From assembly GCA_001412425.1 (NCBI GenBank), contig LKUH01000085.1:1-8627 (forward strand): a stretch of DNA of 8,627 nt, read 5' to 3'. Below, one piece after another: positions 1 through 6,710 of the stretch; within the stretch, counting starts at the first letter, position 1; each line of letters opens with the position of its first letter. The stretch is from Candidatus Cloacimonas sp. SDB (GTDB taxonomy: Bacteria > Cloacimonadota > Cloacimonadia > Cloacimonadales > TCS61). The notes beneath the pieces are model-generated. The model searched no databases. It saw only the letters and a list, made by a program, of their open reading frames with translations, and had not been told where the DNA came from. A program made the translations under genes and the position numbers.

Positions 1-23
1 AAACGTTAAATTTTTTTAATAAA

Positions 24-90
24 TCCGGTTCGAATAAAGCAAAACGGTGTCCGCTGCTGCGGATTTTATTGCTGAACATTTCCAACCGGA
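24..90 (+). promoter_or_regulatory. Nested stem-loop in the rpsB 5' leader, candidate autoregulatory element
   Basis: Three co-axial helices can be read directly. The outer helix pairs TCCGGTT (24-30) with AACCGGA (84-90), 7 bp without mismatch. The middle helix pairs AATAAA (33-38) with TTTATT (65-70), plus a G39-U64 wobble. The inner hairpin pairs TCCGC (50-54) with GCGGA (59-63) around a TGCT loop. The left arm has a 10-nt bulge (40-49) and the right arm a 13-nt bulge (71-83). A second AACCG at 97-101, just before the SD AAGGAG (105-110), could compete with 84-88 for CGGTT at 26-30, so two states are possible. In gammaproteobacteria S2 is known to repress its own operon through the rpsB leader; the same role here is inference. 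No promoter could be placed with confidence. Confidence 0.42.
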
Positions 91-115
91 AAAAATAACC
101 GTATAAGGAGAAAGA

Positions 116-1006
116 ATGTCAGTTGTAACAATGAAACAACTACTTGAAAGTGGCGTACATTTCGGTCACCAGACTTACAAATGGAATCCAAAAATGGATA
201 AATATATCTTTATCAAAAGAAACGGAATCCATATATTAGACCTGAAACAAACCCTCGATGCAGTCAATGAAGCCTATATGTTCCTCAAAGATACTGTCAG
301 CAAAGGAAATGACGTACTTTTTGTCGGGACCAAAAAACAGGCGAAAGAAGCTATTGAAAACGCAGCAAAAAAATGTGGTGCTTTCTACATCAGCAATCGC
401 TGGTACGGCGGTATGTTAACTAACATGCAGACCATTCGACGCAGCATAGAGAAGCTTGATTATTTCGAACAGATCACGGAAGATGGTACTATCAACAGCT
501 TCACAAAACTTGAAGCTACAAAAATGAAAAGAACTTACGACAAGATCAATAATGCTTTATCAGGAATAAGGCTTATGGACAGACTTCCCGGTGCAATTGT
601 AATTGTTGATATTCTGAAAGAAGGCATTGCCCTCAGTGAAGCACGTAAACTTAACATACCCGTTATCGCCATGGTGGACACAAATGCCGATCCTGATCTG
701 GTTGATTATGTTATTCCGGCAAATGATGACGCTATAAGAGCGATAGCTCTGATCACAGATATCATGGCAAATGCTGTAATCGAAGGAAAACAAATTTCCC
801 TGGAAGGTTCAGCTGTTGTTGAAGAAGATGAGAAAGCGCAAGCAGCCGATCCAGAAGTAGAAGCAGAACCTGAAGCAGCTTCAGAAACTGCAACACCGAC
901 AGATGAAACAGCAGAAGAAACAGCGGACAGTAAAAAATCTGAGGAAAAAGCTAAAACTTCCAAACCGAAAAAGACAAAAACTGCAGCAAAAGAAGAAGCT
1001 GAATAG
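116..1006 (+). CDS. rpsB: 30S ribosomal protein S2
   Basis: S2 is an essential late-assembling protein of the small ribosomal subunit, placed on its back near the 3' end of 16S rRNA and S1. The sequence shows the N-terminal family signature around residues 9-27 (LLESGVHFGHQ...WNPKM), the NRWYGGMLTN block at 94-103, and the second signature region 157-210 (LPGAIVIVD, VDTNADPDLVDYVIPANDD). The family core ends near residue 226. It is followed by a tail of about 70 residues, first acidic and Ala/Glu-rich (about 235-270), then Lys-rich (271-292), so the protein is 296 residues against about 240 in E. coli. ATG at 116 sits 5 nt after AAGGAG (105-110), and the start MSVVTMKQLL matches the family. 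It is the first gene of the rpsB-tsf-pyrH-frr operon and probably under leader control. Confidence 0.98.
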   Translation: MSVVTMKQLLESGVHFGHQTYKWNPKMDKYIFIKRNGIHILDLKQTLDAVNEAYMFLKDTVSKGNDVLFVGTKKQAKEAIENAAKKCGAFYISNRWYGGMLTNMQTIRRSIEKLDYFEQITEDGTINSFTKLEATKMKRTYDKINNALSGIRLMDRLPGAIVIVDILKEGIALSEARKLNIPVIAMVDTNADPDLVDYVIPANDDAIRAIALITDIMANAVIEGKQISLEGSAVVEEDEKAQAADPEVEAEPEAASETATPTDETAEETADSKKSEEKAKTSKPKKTKTAAKEEAE

Positions 1007-1035
1007 ATAGATATATTATTAGATTAGGAGATAGA

Positions 1036-1626
1036 ATGGAAATATCAGCAAAAACAGTAATGGAACTCAGGGCTCATACTAATGCAGGTATGATGGACTG
1101 TAAGAAAGCTCTTAAAGAAACTAACGGAGATATGGAAGCAGCAATCAAATATCTGCGTGAAAAAGGTATCAGTAAGGCAGCAAAAAAGGCTGAACGTGCC
1201 ACTAAAGAAGGCAGAATATACTCTTACATTCACGGTCAGGGCAAAATAGGGGTCATGGTAGAAATAAATTGTGAAACAGACTTTGTTGCCCGTAACCAGA
1301 AATTTATAGATCTATGCAAAGATATTGCCATGCATATCGCTGCTGCCAACCCTCAGGCAATCTCAGAAACCGACCTGGACGAGCAAATGATCGAAGCAGA
1401 AAGAGAGATCTACCGAAAGAAAGCTTTAAACGAAGGTAAACCAGAAAAGATCATTGATAAAATTGTTGATGGTCAAATTGATAAATTTAAAAAACAGATC
1501 TGCCTGATGGATCAGGAATTTGTCAAAGATCCTGAAAAAACAGTTCAAGATGTGATGCATGAAGCTATTTCTCAACTGGGAGAAAATATGCAGATCGCCA
1601 GATTCGTGAGATATAGTTTAGGTTAA
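1036..1626 (+). CDS. tsf: Translation elongation factor Ts, short form
   Basis: EF-Ts is the cytoplasmic nucleotide exchange factor that releases GDP from EF-Tu. The N-terminal UBA-like domain covers about residues 1-45 (TVMELRAHTNAGMMDCKKAL, then GDMEAAIKYLREKG). The EF-Tu-contacting signature TDFVARN is at 81-87, including the Asp-Phe pair (82-83) that disrupts the Mg2+ site of EF-Tu. The chain ends at 196 residues, well short of the about 283 of E. coli but equal to the compact Thermus type, which lacks one half of the duplicated core and works as a dimer. The C-terminal part (EAISQLGENMQIARFVRY) is intact, so this is a natural short form and not a truncation. The start is set by AGGAG (1026-1030), 5 nt before ATG. 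A 29-nt gap separates it from rpsB, and it ends 3 nt before pyrH. Confidence 0.98.
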   Translation: MEISAKTVMELRAHTNAGMMDCKKALKETNGDMEAAIKYLREKGISKAAKKAERATKEGRIYSYIHGQGKIGVMVEINCETDFVARNQKFIDLCKDIAMHIAAANPQAISETDLDEQMIEAEREIYRKKALNEGKPEKIIDKIVDGQIDKFKKQICLMDQEFVKDPEKTVQDVMHEAISQLGENMQIARFVRYSLG

Positions 1627-1629
1627 AAT

Positions 1630-2358
1630 ATGGTGACAACTTACAGGCCGGAAAAAATTCATAAGATAATTTTAAAGATAAGTGGAGAAATACTGGGCGG
1701 TAAAGCCGGCAACAATTTCGATATTGCAACCATAAATACTCTGATAGACGAGATCATAGCAGTGAAGGATATGGGTTATGGGATCGGGCTGGTAATTGGA
1801 GGTGGAAATATCTTCCGGGGTGCTTCTGAACTGGGTGATAAGCTTAACCGCTTCACCGCCGATAATATTGGAATGCTTGCCACTATTCAAAACTCCTTAC
1901 TTCTGAGCGAACTACTGAGAAAACGTAATCACCGGACTGAGATTTTTTCCGCTATTCAAATAAGTAAAGTAGCAAAATTCTATACCCCCAACAGAGCTAA
2001 TACTTCCTTAAACGAGGGTAAAATCTGCTTCTTCTGCGCAGGTACCGGAAACCCCTTCTTCACAACAGACACAGCTGCAGTGTTAAGAGCAATAGAATTG
2101 AGTGCTGACGCTGTTTTTAAAGGCACCAAAGTTGACGGAGTTTATGCTGCAGACCCGGCGCAGCATAAAGATGCGGAATTCCTGGCAGACGTAACTTTTG
2201 AAGAAGTAATCGCTAAGCAGCTTAAAGTGATGGATATGACAAGTTTTTCTCTAGCCAGAGAATATAACATGCCAATTAAAGTGTTCAATATAACTAAGAA
2301 AAATAATTTAAAAGAAGCAATTCTTAACAAAGAAGTAGGCACTTTTATCCATCAATAA
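1630..2358 (+). CDS. pyrH: Uridylate kinase (UMP kinase)
   Basis: This enzyme phosphorylates UMP to UDP with ATP in pyrimidine nucleotide synthesis. Bacterial UMPK is a cytoplasmic hexamer of the amino acid kinase fold, usually activated by GTP and inhibited by UTP. Visible motifs are the N-terminal phosphate-binding strand LKISGE (15-20), the glycine loop GGGNIFRG (57-64), DNIGMLAT (78-85), the UMP-binding GTGNPFFTTDTAA (138-150), TKVDGVYAADP (166-176) at the ATP site and VMDMTSFSLARE (200-211). The 242-residue length is normal for the family. The ATG lies only 3 nt after the tsf stop. The upstream SD is modest (AGGT, 1620-1623), so re-initiation from tsf probably helps. A GTG follows as the second codon, but ATG is preferred. 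It is the third gene of the operon. Confidence 0.98.
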   Translation: MVTTYRPEKIHKIILKISGEILGGKAGNNFDIATINTLIDEIIAVKDMGYGIGLVIGGGNIFRGASELGDKLNRFTADNIGMLATIQNSLLLSELLRKRNHRTEIFSAIQISKVAKFYTPNRANTSLNEGKICFFCAGTGNPFFTTDTAAVLRAIELSADAVFKGTKVDGVYAADPAQHKDAEFLADVTFEEVIAKQLKVMDMTSFSLAREYNMPIKVFNITKKNNLKEAILNKEVGTFIHQ

Positions 2359-2367
2359 GGAGTTTAT

Positions 2368-2922
2368 ATGGAAGATCTGTTAACCGAACTTGAAATGTCA
2401 ATGGAAGACGCTTTTCAATCCTTATTGAAAAATTTTTCCAAAACCAGGACGGGCCGGGCAAATACTTCTGCGCTCGATCATATTAAAATAGATTATTACG
2501 GAGAAAAAACACCTTTAAAACAACTGTGTAATATCTCTATACCCGAACCCCGCCTGATCGTAATTCAACCCTGGGATAAATCAATTCTGGAATTAATCGA
2601 AAAATCAATATTAGCTTCCAATATCGGCGTAACACCGGAAAGCGATGGCAATGTTGTACGTCTTCCTTTTCAACCGCTAACCGAAGATACCCGAAAAGAG
2701 ATCGTTAAACAGATCAAGAAAATGGCTGAAGACGCCAAGATCGAGATCAGGAATATTCGCAGAGACGGTAATGATACTGCTAAAAAAATGGAAAAAGACA
2801 GCGAGATCACCGAAGACGATCTGAAGAAAGTGATGAAAGATATTCAGGATCTGACCGATACCTGGATCGATAAAATCAGCGAAACTGCAAAATCGAAAGA
2901 AACAGAAATAATGGAAGTCTAA
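2368..2922 (+). CDS. frr: Ribosome recycling factor
   Basis: RRF acts with EF-G after termination to split the 70S ribosome from mRNA and tRNA. The 184-residue length matches the family (about 185). Domain I, the long three-helix bundle, is formed by residues 1-30 and 104-184. Domain II, the small beta domain, covers about 31-103. Recognisable family blocks are SKTRTGRANTSALDHI (24-39), PEPRLIVIQPWD (59-70), SNIGVTPESDG (84-94), LPFQPLTEDTRKE (99-111) and IRNIRRDGND (127-136), which contains the arginines essential in E. coli RRF. The AAGGAG SD (2357-2362) overlaps the pyrH stop codon, with 5 nt to the ATG, which fixes the start and indicates close coupling. The ferredoxin gene follows after 26 nt. 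Confidence 0.98.
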   Translation: MEDLLTELEMSMEDAFQSLLKNFSKTRTGRANTSALDHIKIDYYGEKTPLKQLCNISIPEPRLIVIQPWDKSILELIEKSILASNIGVTPESDGNVVRLPFQPLTEDTRKEIVKQIKKMAEDAKIEIRNIRRDGNDTAKKMEKDSEITEDDLKKVMKDIQDLTDTWIDKISETAKSKETEIMEV

Positions 2923-2948
2923 AAAATCTTCAATAAAGGAGGTGGGAT

Positions 2949-3122
2949 ATGGCTTTTATTATAACTTCTGAATGTGTGAAATGCGGGATCTGTGTTGATA
3001 TATGCCCTGTTTCATCCATTGTGGAAGGCGAAGATCAGTTTTTTATATCTGACACCTGCGTAAGCTGCGGTAAATGTAAAGACGCCTGCCCTATTGATGC
3101 TATAAAAGGTACCGGAGCTTAA
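2949..3122 (+). CDS. Small 2[4Fe-4S] ferredoxin
   Basis: This is a 57-residue cytoplasmic electron carrier of the clostridial (bacterial-type) ferredoxin family. Translation from ATG 2949 gives two complete cluster-binding motifs. Cys9-x2-Cys12-x2-Cys15-x3-Cys19-Pro is followed by Cys37-x2-Cys40-x2-Cys43-x3-Cys47-Pro, so all eight ligands for two [4Fe-4S] clusters are present. The length is typical of the family (about 55-60). The SD is nearly perfect (AAAGGAGGTG, 2935-2944) and lies 5 nt from the ATG, which argues for a highly translated gene. It sits 26 nt after frr and about 25 nt before the terminator, so it is most likely the last cistron of the operon. Low-potential ferredoxins of this kind usually serve anaerobic oxidoreductases and hydrogenases. 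The actual partner here is unknown. Confidence 0.95.
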   Translation: MAFIITSECVKCGICVDICPVSSIVEGEDQFFISDTCVSCGKCKDACPIDAIKGTGA

Positions 3123-3147
3123 TTACAACAGTCCAATTTTACAACTG

Positions 3148-3180
3148 AAGCCTGCTTTAATTAAAGCAGGCTTTTTTTTT
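3148..3180 (+). terminator. Intrinsic terminator of the rpsB-frr-ferredoxin operon
   Basis: A perfect inverted repeat, AAGCCTGCTTTAA (3148-3160) against TTAAAGCAGGCTT (3161-3173), forms a stem of 11-13 bp with a short AATT apex. It is followed by an unbroken T run ending at 3180. It lies 25 nt after the ferredoxin stop. On the opposite strand the hairpin is not followed by a T run (CAGTTG...), so it should terminate mainly the + strand. The convergent - strand genes, whose last stop is at 3203, have no separate terminator that I can see. Confidence 0.95.
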
Positions 3181-3202
3181 ACTCCTTAATCTGAAAAATT
3201 AC

Positions 3203-4219
3203 CTATTTATAATAATTCCTGGTAAATCCTTTTATAAAACTGCCCTTGCCCGTAGTTAATGAATTTATCACTCCGTAACCAAATCCCAGTCCATAAGCCA
3301 GGACCTGTAGAAATAAAGTAAATACAGACAAAAAAGCCACACTCAACTGTCTGTATTCCATTAATGACTGTAGAAAGGCAATGACAGCGATTAGAACTGC
3401 CAGAAGCAGCTCAATTTTCAGGATTATTCTGACAAAGGGGAAAAACAGAGCCAGAATTAAGCTGAGAATGAACCCCAGAACAGCCAGAAAAGGCAGAGAG
3501 TGAACCGGTTTCAGCATATTTTTATCGATTCGCCCCAGATTTATTCTGGCAACTCCCCAATTGAAGATCTGCTTGAAAAAACGGAGCGGTGAAGTTCTTC
3601 TTTTATGAAAGACTATGACGTCCGCAAGATATTTTACCCGGAATCCTGCCTGGTAGATCCGGTTGGAAAAATCCATATCCTGACCATGCCTGAGCTGGTT
3701 CATACCGCCAATTTTTGCAAAAATTTCCCGCTTAATTCCCATATTGAAACTGCGGGGATAGTATTTTGTAACACTTTTTCCCTTACTTCCCCGGGCTCCG
3801 CCGGTGCCCAGAAAAGATGTCATGGAATAGTTAACCGCTTTCAGGAAAGGTGAAAAATCCTGGCTGTAGGAATCGGGACCGCCAAAGGCATCAAAATCGT
3901 TTCGCGATATACTCGCTGTCAGATTTTTAATATAATCGGGTGCTAAAGTGCAGTCGGAATCTATAAACACGAAATAATCTCCGGAAGCTTTAGACATGCC
4001 CAGATTCCGGGCAGCTCCGGGTCCCTGATTCTGCTGAAAGTAATAGTTGATCGCCAGATCTTTGGAATACCTGTCAATCACCTGCTTCAAATTGTCAGTA
4101 GAACCATCATCAACTATGATGATCTCGAAATTCGTTTCCTGCTGAACCAGGAAAGATGCTAAAAAATCATCGATTTCCCCGGCTCTGTTATAAACCGGTA
4201 CAATTACGGAGATCAACAT
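3203..4219 (-). CDS. Membrane-anchored family 2 glycosyltransferase
   Basis: This inverting GT-A glycosyltransferase (338 residues) probably uses a nucleotide-sugar on the cytoplasmic face of the membrane. Visible GT2 features are the N-terminal strand ISVIVPVYNR (3-12), the nucleotide-binding VDDGSTD (36-42), NQGPGAARNLG (64-74), the metal-binding DSD (87-89) and HGQDMDF (178-184), whose acidic residues match the usual catalytic-base position. The C-terminal 95 residues hold about three hydrophobic helices (roughly 243-262, 269-288, 295-318) that should anchor the enzyme. Its ATG overlaps the stop of the YfhO-family gene as TAATG and has no strong SD, so translational coupling is likely. The sugar and acceptor cannot be read from the sequence. 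Dolichol- or undecaprenyl-phosphate glycosyl transfer and direct glycan extension are both possible. Confidence 0.9.
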   Translation of the reverse strand: MLISVIVPVYNRAGEIDDFLASFLVQQETNFEIIIVDDGSTDNLKQVIDRYSKDLAINYYFQQNQGPGAARNLGMSKASGDYFVFIDSDCTLAPDYIKNLTASISRNDFDAFGGPDSYSQDFSPFLKAVNYSMTSFLGTGGARGSKGKSVTKYYPRSFNMGIKREIFAKIGGMNQLRHGQDMDFSNRIYQAGFRVKYLADVIVFHKRRTSPLRFFKQIFNWGVARINLGRIDKNMLKPVHSLPFLAVLGFILSLILALFFPFVRIILKIELLLAVLIAVIAFLQSLMEYRQLSVAFLSVFTLFLQVLAYGLGFGYGVINSLTTGKGSFIKGFTRNYYK

Positions 4220-6696
4220 TATTCCGCTGCAGATCTTCTTTTCTTCACAAAATGCAGCAGGATAAGTATAAAGAATACCAGATAGAGAATTATGTGACCC
4301 GCCAGCGCAATGCGGGTTAAGCGGTTGAACCTGTCAGGACTGAATCTGAATTCCACTTGATGAGTTCCCGGTTCTGCAATGAACACCGATCTTAAAATAT
4401 GATCCGTTTTGAAAATTTCAGTTTCCACCTCATCTATATAACATTTCCAGCCTGCGGGATAATAGATCTCCGAAACGACCAGCAGAGATGGTTTGTCTGT
4501 AAATATGTCATAGGAAATATGATTGAAAGAAGCTTCCGCCACTTCAACATAAGATGAATCAGGCTGCTCTATTGCGAATGGAGGTTCTGATTCCAAAATT
4601 GCCATGCTGTAAGCATCAAAAGCAATATCATTTAACGCCATTAAGCGTTTATCCCGTTCCGGAAAAACTTTATAAGTATTTACAAACCAGGCAGGTTTGA
4701 CATCAAAAACGGTTTTGTAGACCAGAAGCTCGGCCCGTTTATCCTGATAGACCAGTTCCAGCTTATCCACATTTAACTGCTGTCGGGAAATAATGTACTT
4801 ATTATTCAGCATCTTGATTATATTCCAGTTCAGAATATTGCGGGGATTTCTCTGATCGTAAAGGCAGTTTTCCAGAATATCCTGATAGATCCTCAGCTTT
4901 GCCGCGGAATAACCGCCGATAGAATTATGATGATAAGACCAGTCGTTACTGTTAAAGGGATTCTCTGTGATAGCAAATACACGGTAGTAAGACTCATCCC
5001 TTTCCAGGAATTTATCAGTGTCAGTCTGGCGGAAATGGGTCTGTTCCATCTTTTCCAGATCATAAAGCTCGCCCTCTGCCTTCTTAACATAGGGCACCTG
5101 ATCCAGCAGCAGCAGGATGAATAATAAGCTGATCAATATACTTTTTTTCAGTTTCTGATTTAGATACAGATAAAGCACCAGATAAATTACTATGGTAAAC
5201 AAGATCAGCCTTAAACCATCGGACTGCATCATATCAAGTCTGGCGGTTTTAATCACCTCCAGCTGCTGCAGATTATACTGCTGGGTATCTCCTTCTTTCT
5301 GCAGTGAAAAACTGCTGCTGAACAGGAAGGGTATGGTGCCCAGAAGAATAAATATCGCAGCGATCACCAGGATGGATTTCTTGAGTTTACGCTTATTTTC
5401 ACTGCTGAATTTAAGCAGAGAATTAAGGCCAAATCCGGCAAAAATTACCATAATAAACTGCATAACTGCCGATATCATGGAAGGAACCCGGAATTTATTA
5501 AAAGCCGGAACATATTTGAAAAACAGGTTGTAAAGCAGAGGAAAATGCCGGCCGAAAGAGAGGAAAAGAGAAACTGCAAACAATATCAATAAAGTTCTGA
5601 TCAATCCGTTCTTCCAGTTGAAAATCAAACCCAGCAGAGCCAGAAAGAAAATTAAGATTCCGACATAATCGTAAGCCTGGGTAAAAGGCATTGTTCCCCA
5701 GTAACCCGGTATGATCCGGTCTTTCAGCTGAGGAACCTTACTCCCGGTATATAATTCGCCCGAAATTCCCCCAAAAAATCTGGGCATCAGCCAGATCAAC
5801 ATTTCCGCAGGATGCAGAGACCAGCTGGTGGCATAATCCAGCGACAGCCCGGTGGATTCTGCTTCGCCTGTTCCTCCCCGAATGGAATAAGGAGTATATT
5901 CCGAAGTTACAAATAAGGGCTGAGCTACCATAATTACTATCAGAACTGATGCCGCCGCTGTTAAAAGCAGCTTTCCGACCAGAGTTTTGTACTCTTTCCG
6001 CCTGGCAAATTGAATCAGTAAATAGATGCCGATAAATACAAGTATCAATATCTGATAGAAAATTATCTGATAATGCTGAGTGCGGATCTGAACCGAAAAA
6101 GCCAGGATAAATCCGCAGAGCCAGAGAAGGTTTTTCCGGTTAAAATAGGCCAGAAATAGAAACGTAACTAAAGGCATATAGATGATAGGTCTGAATTTAG
6201 CAAAATGACCTATGTTGAGCAAAGAGGTAAAATGAGGAATTAAAATAAAGGCTAACCCGCCGAATACTGCTGACCAGTAACTGAGTTTCAGCCAGCGCAA
6301 CAGATAGAACATGCCGATAAAACCGATTAAGTAGAGCCAGATGTACAGATATAGAACTTTGCCCACTGTCTTTGCTATAAAAGTATCGGCAGAAAAAACC
6401 CGGCCTCCCAGCCTGTGGTAAATTGGCATCCCGGAAAACACGGGCGAATTCCAGAGTACGGTTTCGCCGGTTTCCTGCTGAAATTCAGTTCTCTGATGAT
6501 TGGCTCCTCTGGAACCGATCACATCAACTCCACCGGGACGCAGCCCCTGAAAAGCCATGGAGCTGAATAAAATAAGCAGTAAAATAAACACCAATCCGAA
6601 AGTGAGCAGATTTCTTTGATAAGGCTGCAGGGAAAATTTCGGCTTAGCGGGTTTTACCTCAGGCTTTTTTTCCAGTATCTTGCTTTTTTTTGACAT
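4219..6696 (-). CDS. YfhO-family multi-pass membrane protein, probable GT-C glycosyltransferase
   Basis: This 825-residue integral membrane protein resembles the YfhO family, GT-C-like enzymes that are thought to transfer sugars from a lipid carrier outside the membrane. A Lys/Pro-rich cytoplasmic head (1-28) leads to TM1 (about 30-50). The first extracytoplasmic loop contains Asp58, a candidate GT-C catalytic position, and the family block VLWNSPVFSGMP (80-91). Many hydrophobic helices follow up to about 530. A soluble extracytoplasmic domain (about 535-795) carries the typical C-terminal block YYPAGWKCYIDEVE (745-758) and GTHQVEFRFSPDRF (777-790), with a last TM at about 797-817 and a basic tail. 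The ATG at 6696 is chosen over the in-frame GTG at 6702, because that GTG lies within the SD. The gene starts 14 nt after the flippase stop and overlaps the GT2 start by one base. B. subtilis YfhO works with the GT2 CsbB in lipoteichoic acid glycosylation. The substrate here is unknown. Confidence 0.85.
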   Translation of the reverse strand: MSKKSKILEKKPEVKPAKPKFSLQPYQRNLLTFGLVFILLLILFSSMAFQGLRPGGVDVIGSRGANHQRTEFQQETGETVLWNSPVFSGMPIYHRLGGRVFSADTFIAKTVGKVLYLYIWLYLIGFIGMFYLLRWLKLSYWSAVFGGLAFILIPHFTSLLNIGHFAKFRPIIYMPLVTFLFLAYFNRKNLLWLCGFILAFSVQIRTQHYQIIFYQILILVFIGIYLLIQFARRKEYKTLVGKLLLTAAASVLIVIMVAQPLFVTSEYTPYSIRGGTGEAESTGLSLDYATSWSLHPAEMLIWLMPRFFGGISGELYTGSKVPQLKDRIIPGYWGTMPFTQAYDYVGILIFFLALLGLIFNWKNGLIRTLLILFAVSLFLSFGRHFPLLYNLFFKYVPAFNKFRVPSMISAVMQFIMVIFAGFGLNSLLKFSSENKRKLKKSILVIAAIFILLGTIPFLFSSSFSLQKEGDTQQYNLQQLEVIKTARLDMMQSDGLRLILFTIVIYLVLYLYLNQKLKKSILISLLFILLLLDQVPYVKKAEGELYDLEKMEQTHFRQTDTDKFLERDESYYRVFAITENPFNSNDWSYHHNSIGGYSAAKLRIYQDILENCLYDQRNPRNILNWNIIKMLNNKYIISRQQLNVDKLELVYQDKRAELLVYKTVFDVKPAWFVNTYKVFPERDKRLMALNDIAFDAYSMAILESEPPFAIEQPDSSYVEVAEASFNHISYDIFTDKPSLLVVSEIYYPAGWKCYIDEVETEIFKTDHILRSVFIAEPGTHQVEFRFSPDRFNRLTRIALAGHIILYLVFFILILLHFVKKRRSAAE

Positions 6697-6701
6697 ATAC
6701 A

Positions 6702-6707
6702 CTCCTC
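6702..6707 (-). promoter_or_regulatory. Shine-Dalgarno site that sets the YfhO-family start
   Basis: Read on the - strand the sequence is TCTGAGGAGTGTATATG. GAGGAG occupies 6707-6702 and is 5 nt from the ATG at 6696. The alternative GTG start at 6702-6700 shares its first G with this site and so would have no usable spacing. The site lies just after the flippase TGA (6713-6711). Confidence 0.85.
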
Positions 6708-6710
6708 AGA

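Noticed and set aside
1..23. Tail of an upstream gene (for example rpsI) or its terminator
   Set aside because: The T run at 11-17 might be the end of a terminator, but no stem is visible inside the window and no coding sequence can be supported.
50..67. Hairpin TCCGC-TGCT-GCGGA followed by TTTT, as a terminator of an upstream gene
   Set aside because: The stem is only 5 bp and the T run is short. It fits better as the inner helix of the nested rpsB leader fold, although attenuation cannot be excluded.
706..963. 85-codon - strand frame rich in Ser/Ala
   Set aside because: It is a shadow of the repetitive Glu/Ala codons in the rpsB tail, with no SD and no family resemblance.
3605..3853. 82-codon + strand frame
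   Set aside because: It lies antisense inside the GT2 gene, whose motifs are intact. It has no SD or family motif.
5192..5533. 113-codon + strand frame
   Set aside because: It is entirely antisense to the YfhO-family gene. Its hydrophobic look comes from the opposite-strand membrane codons.
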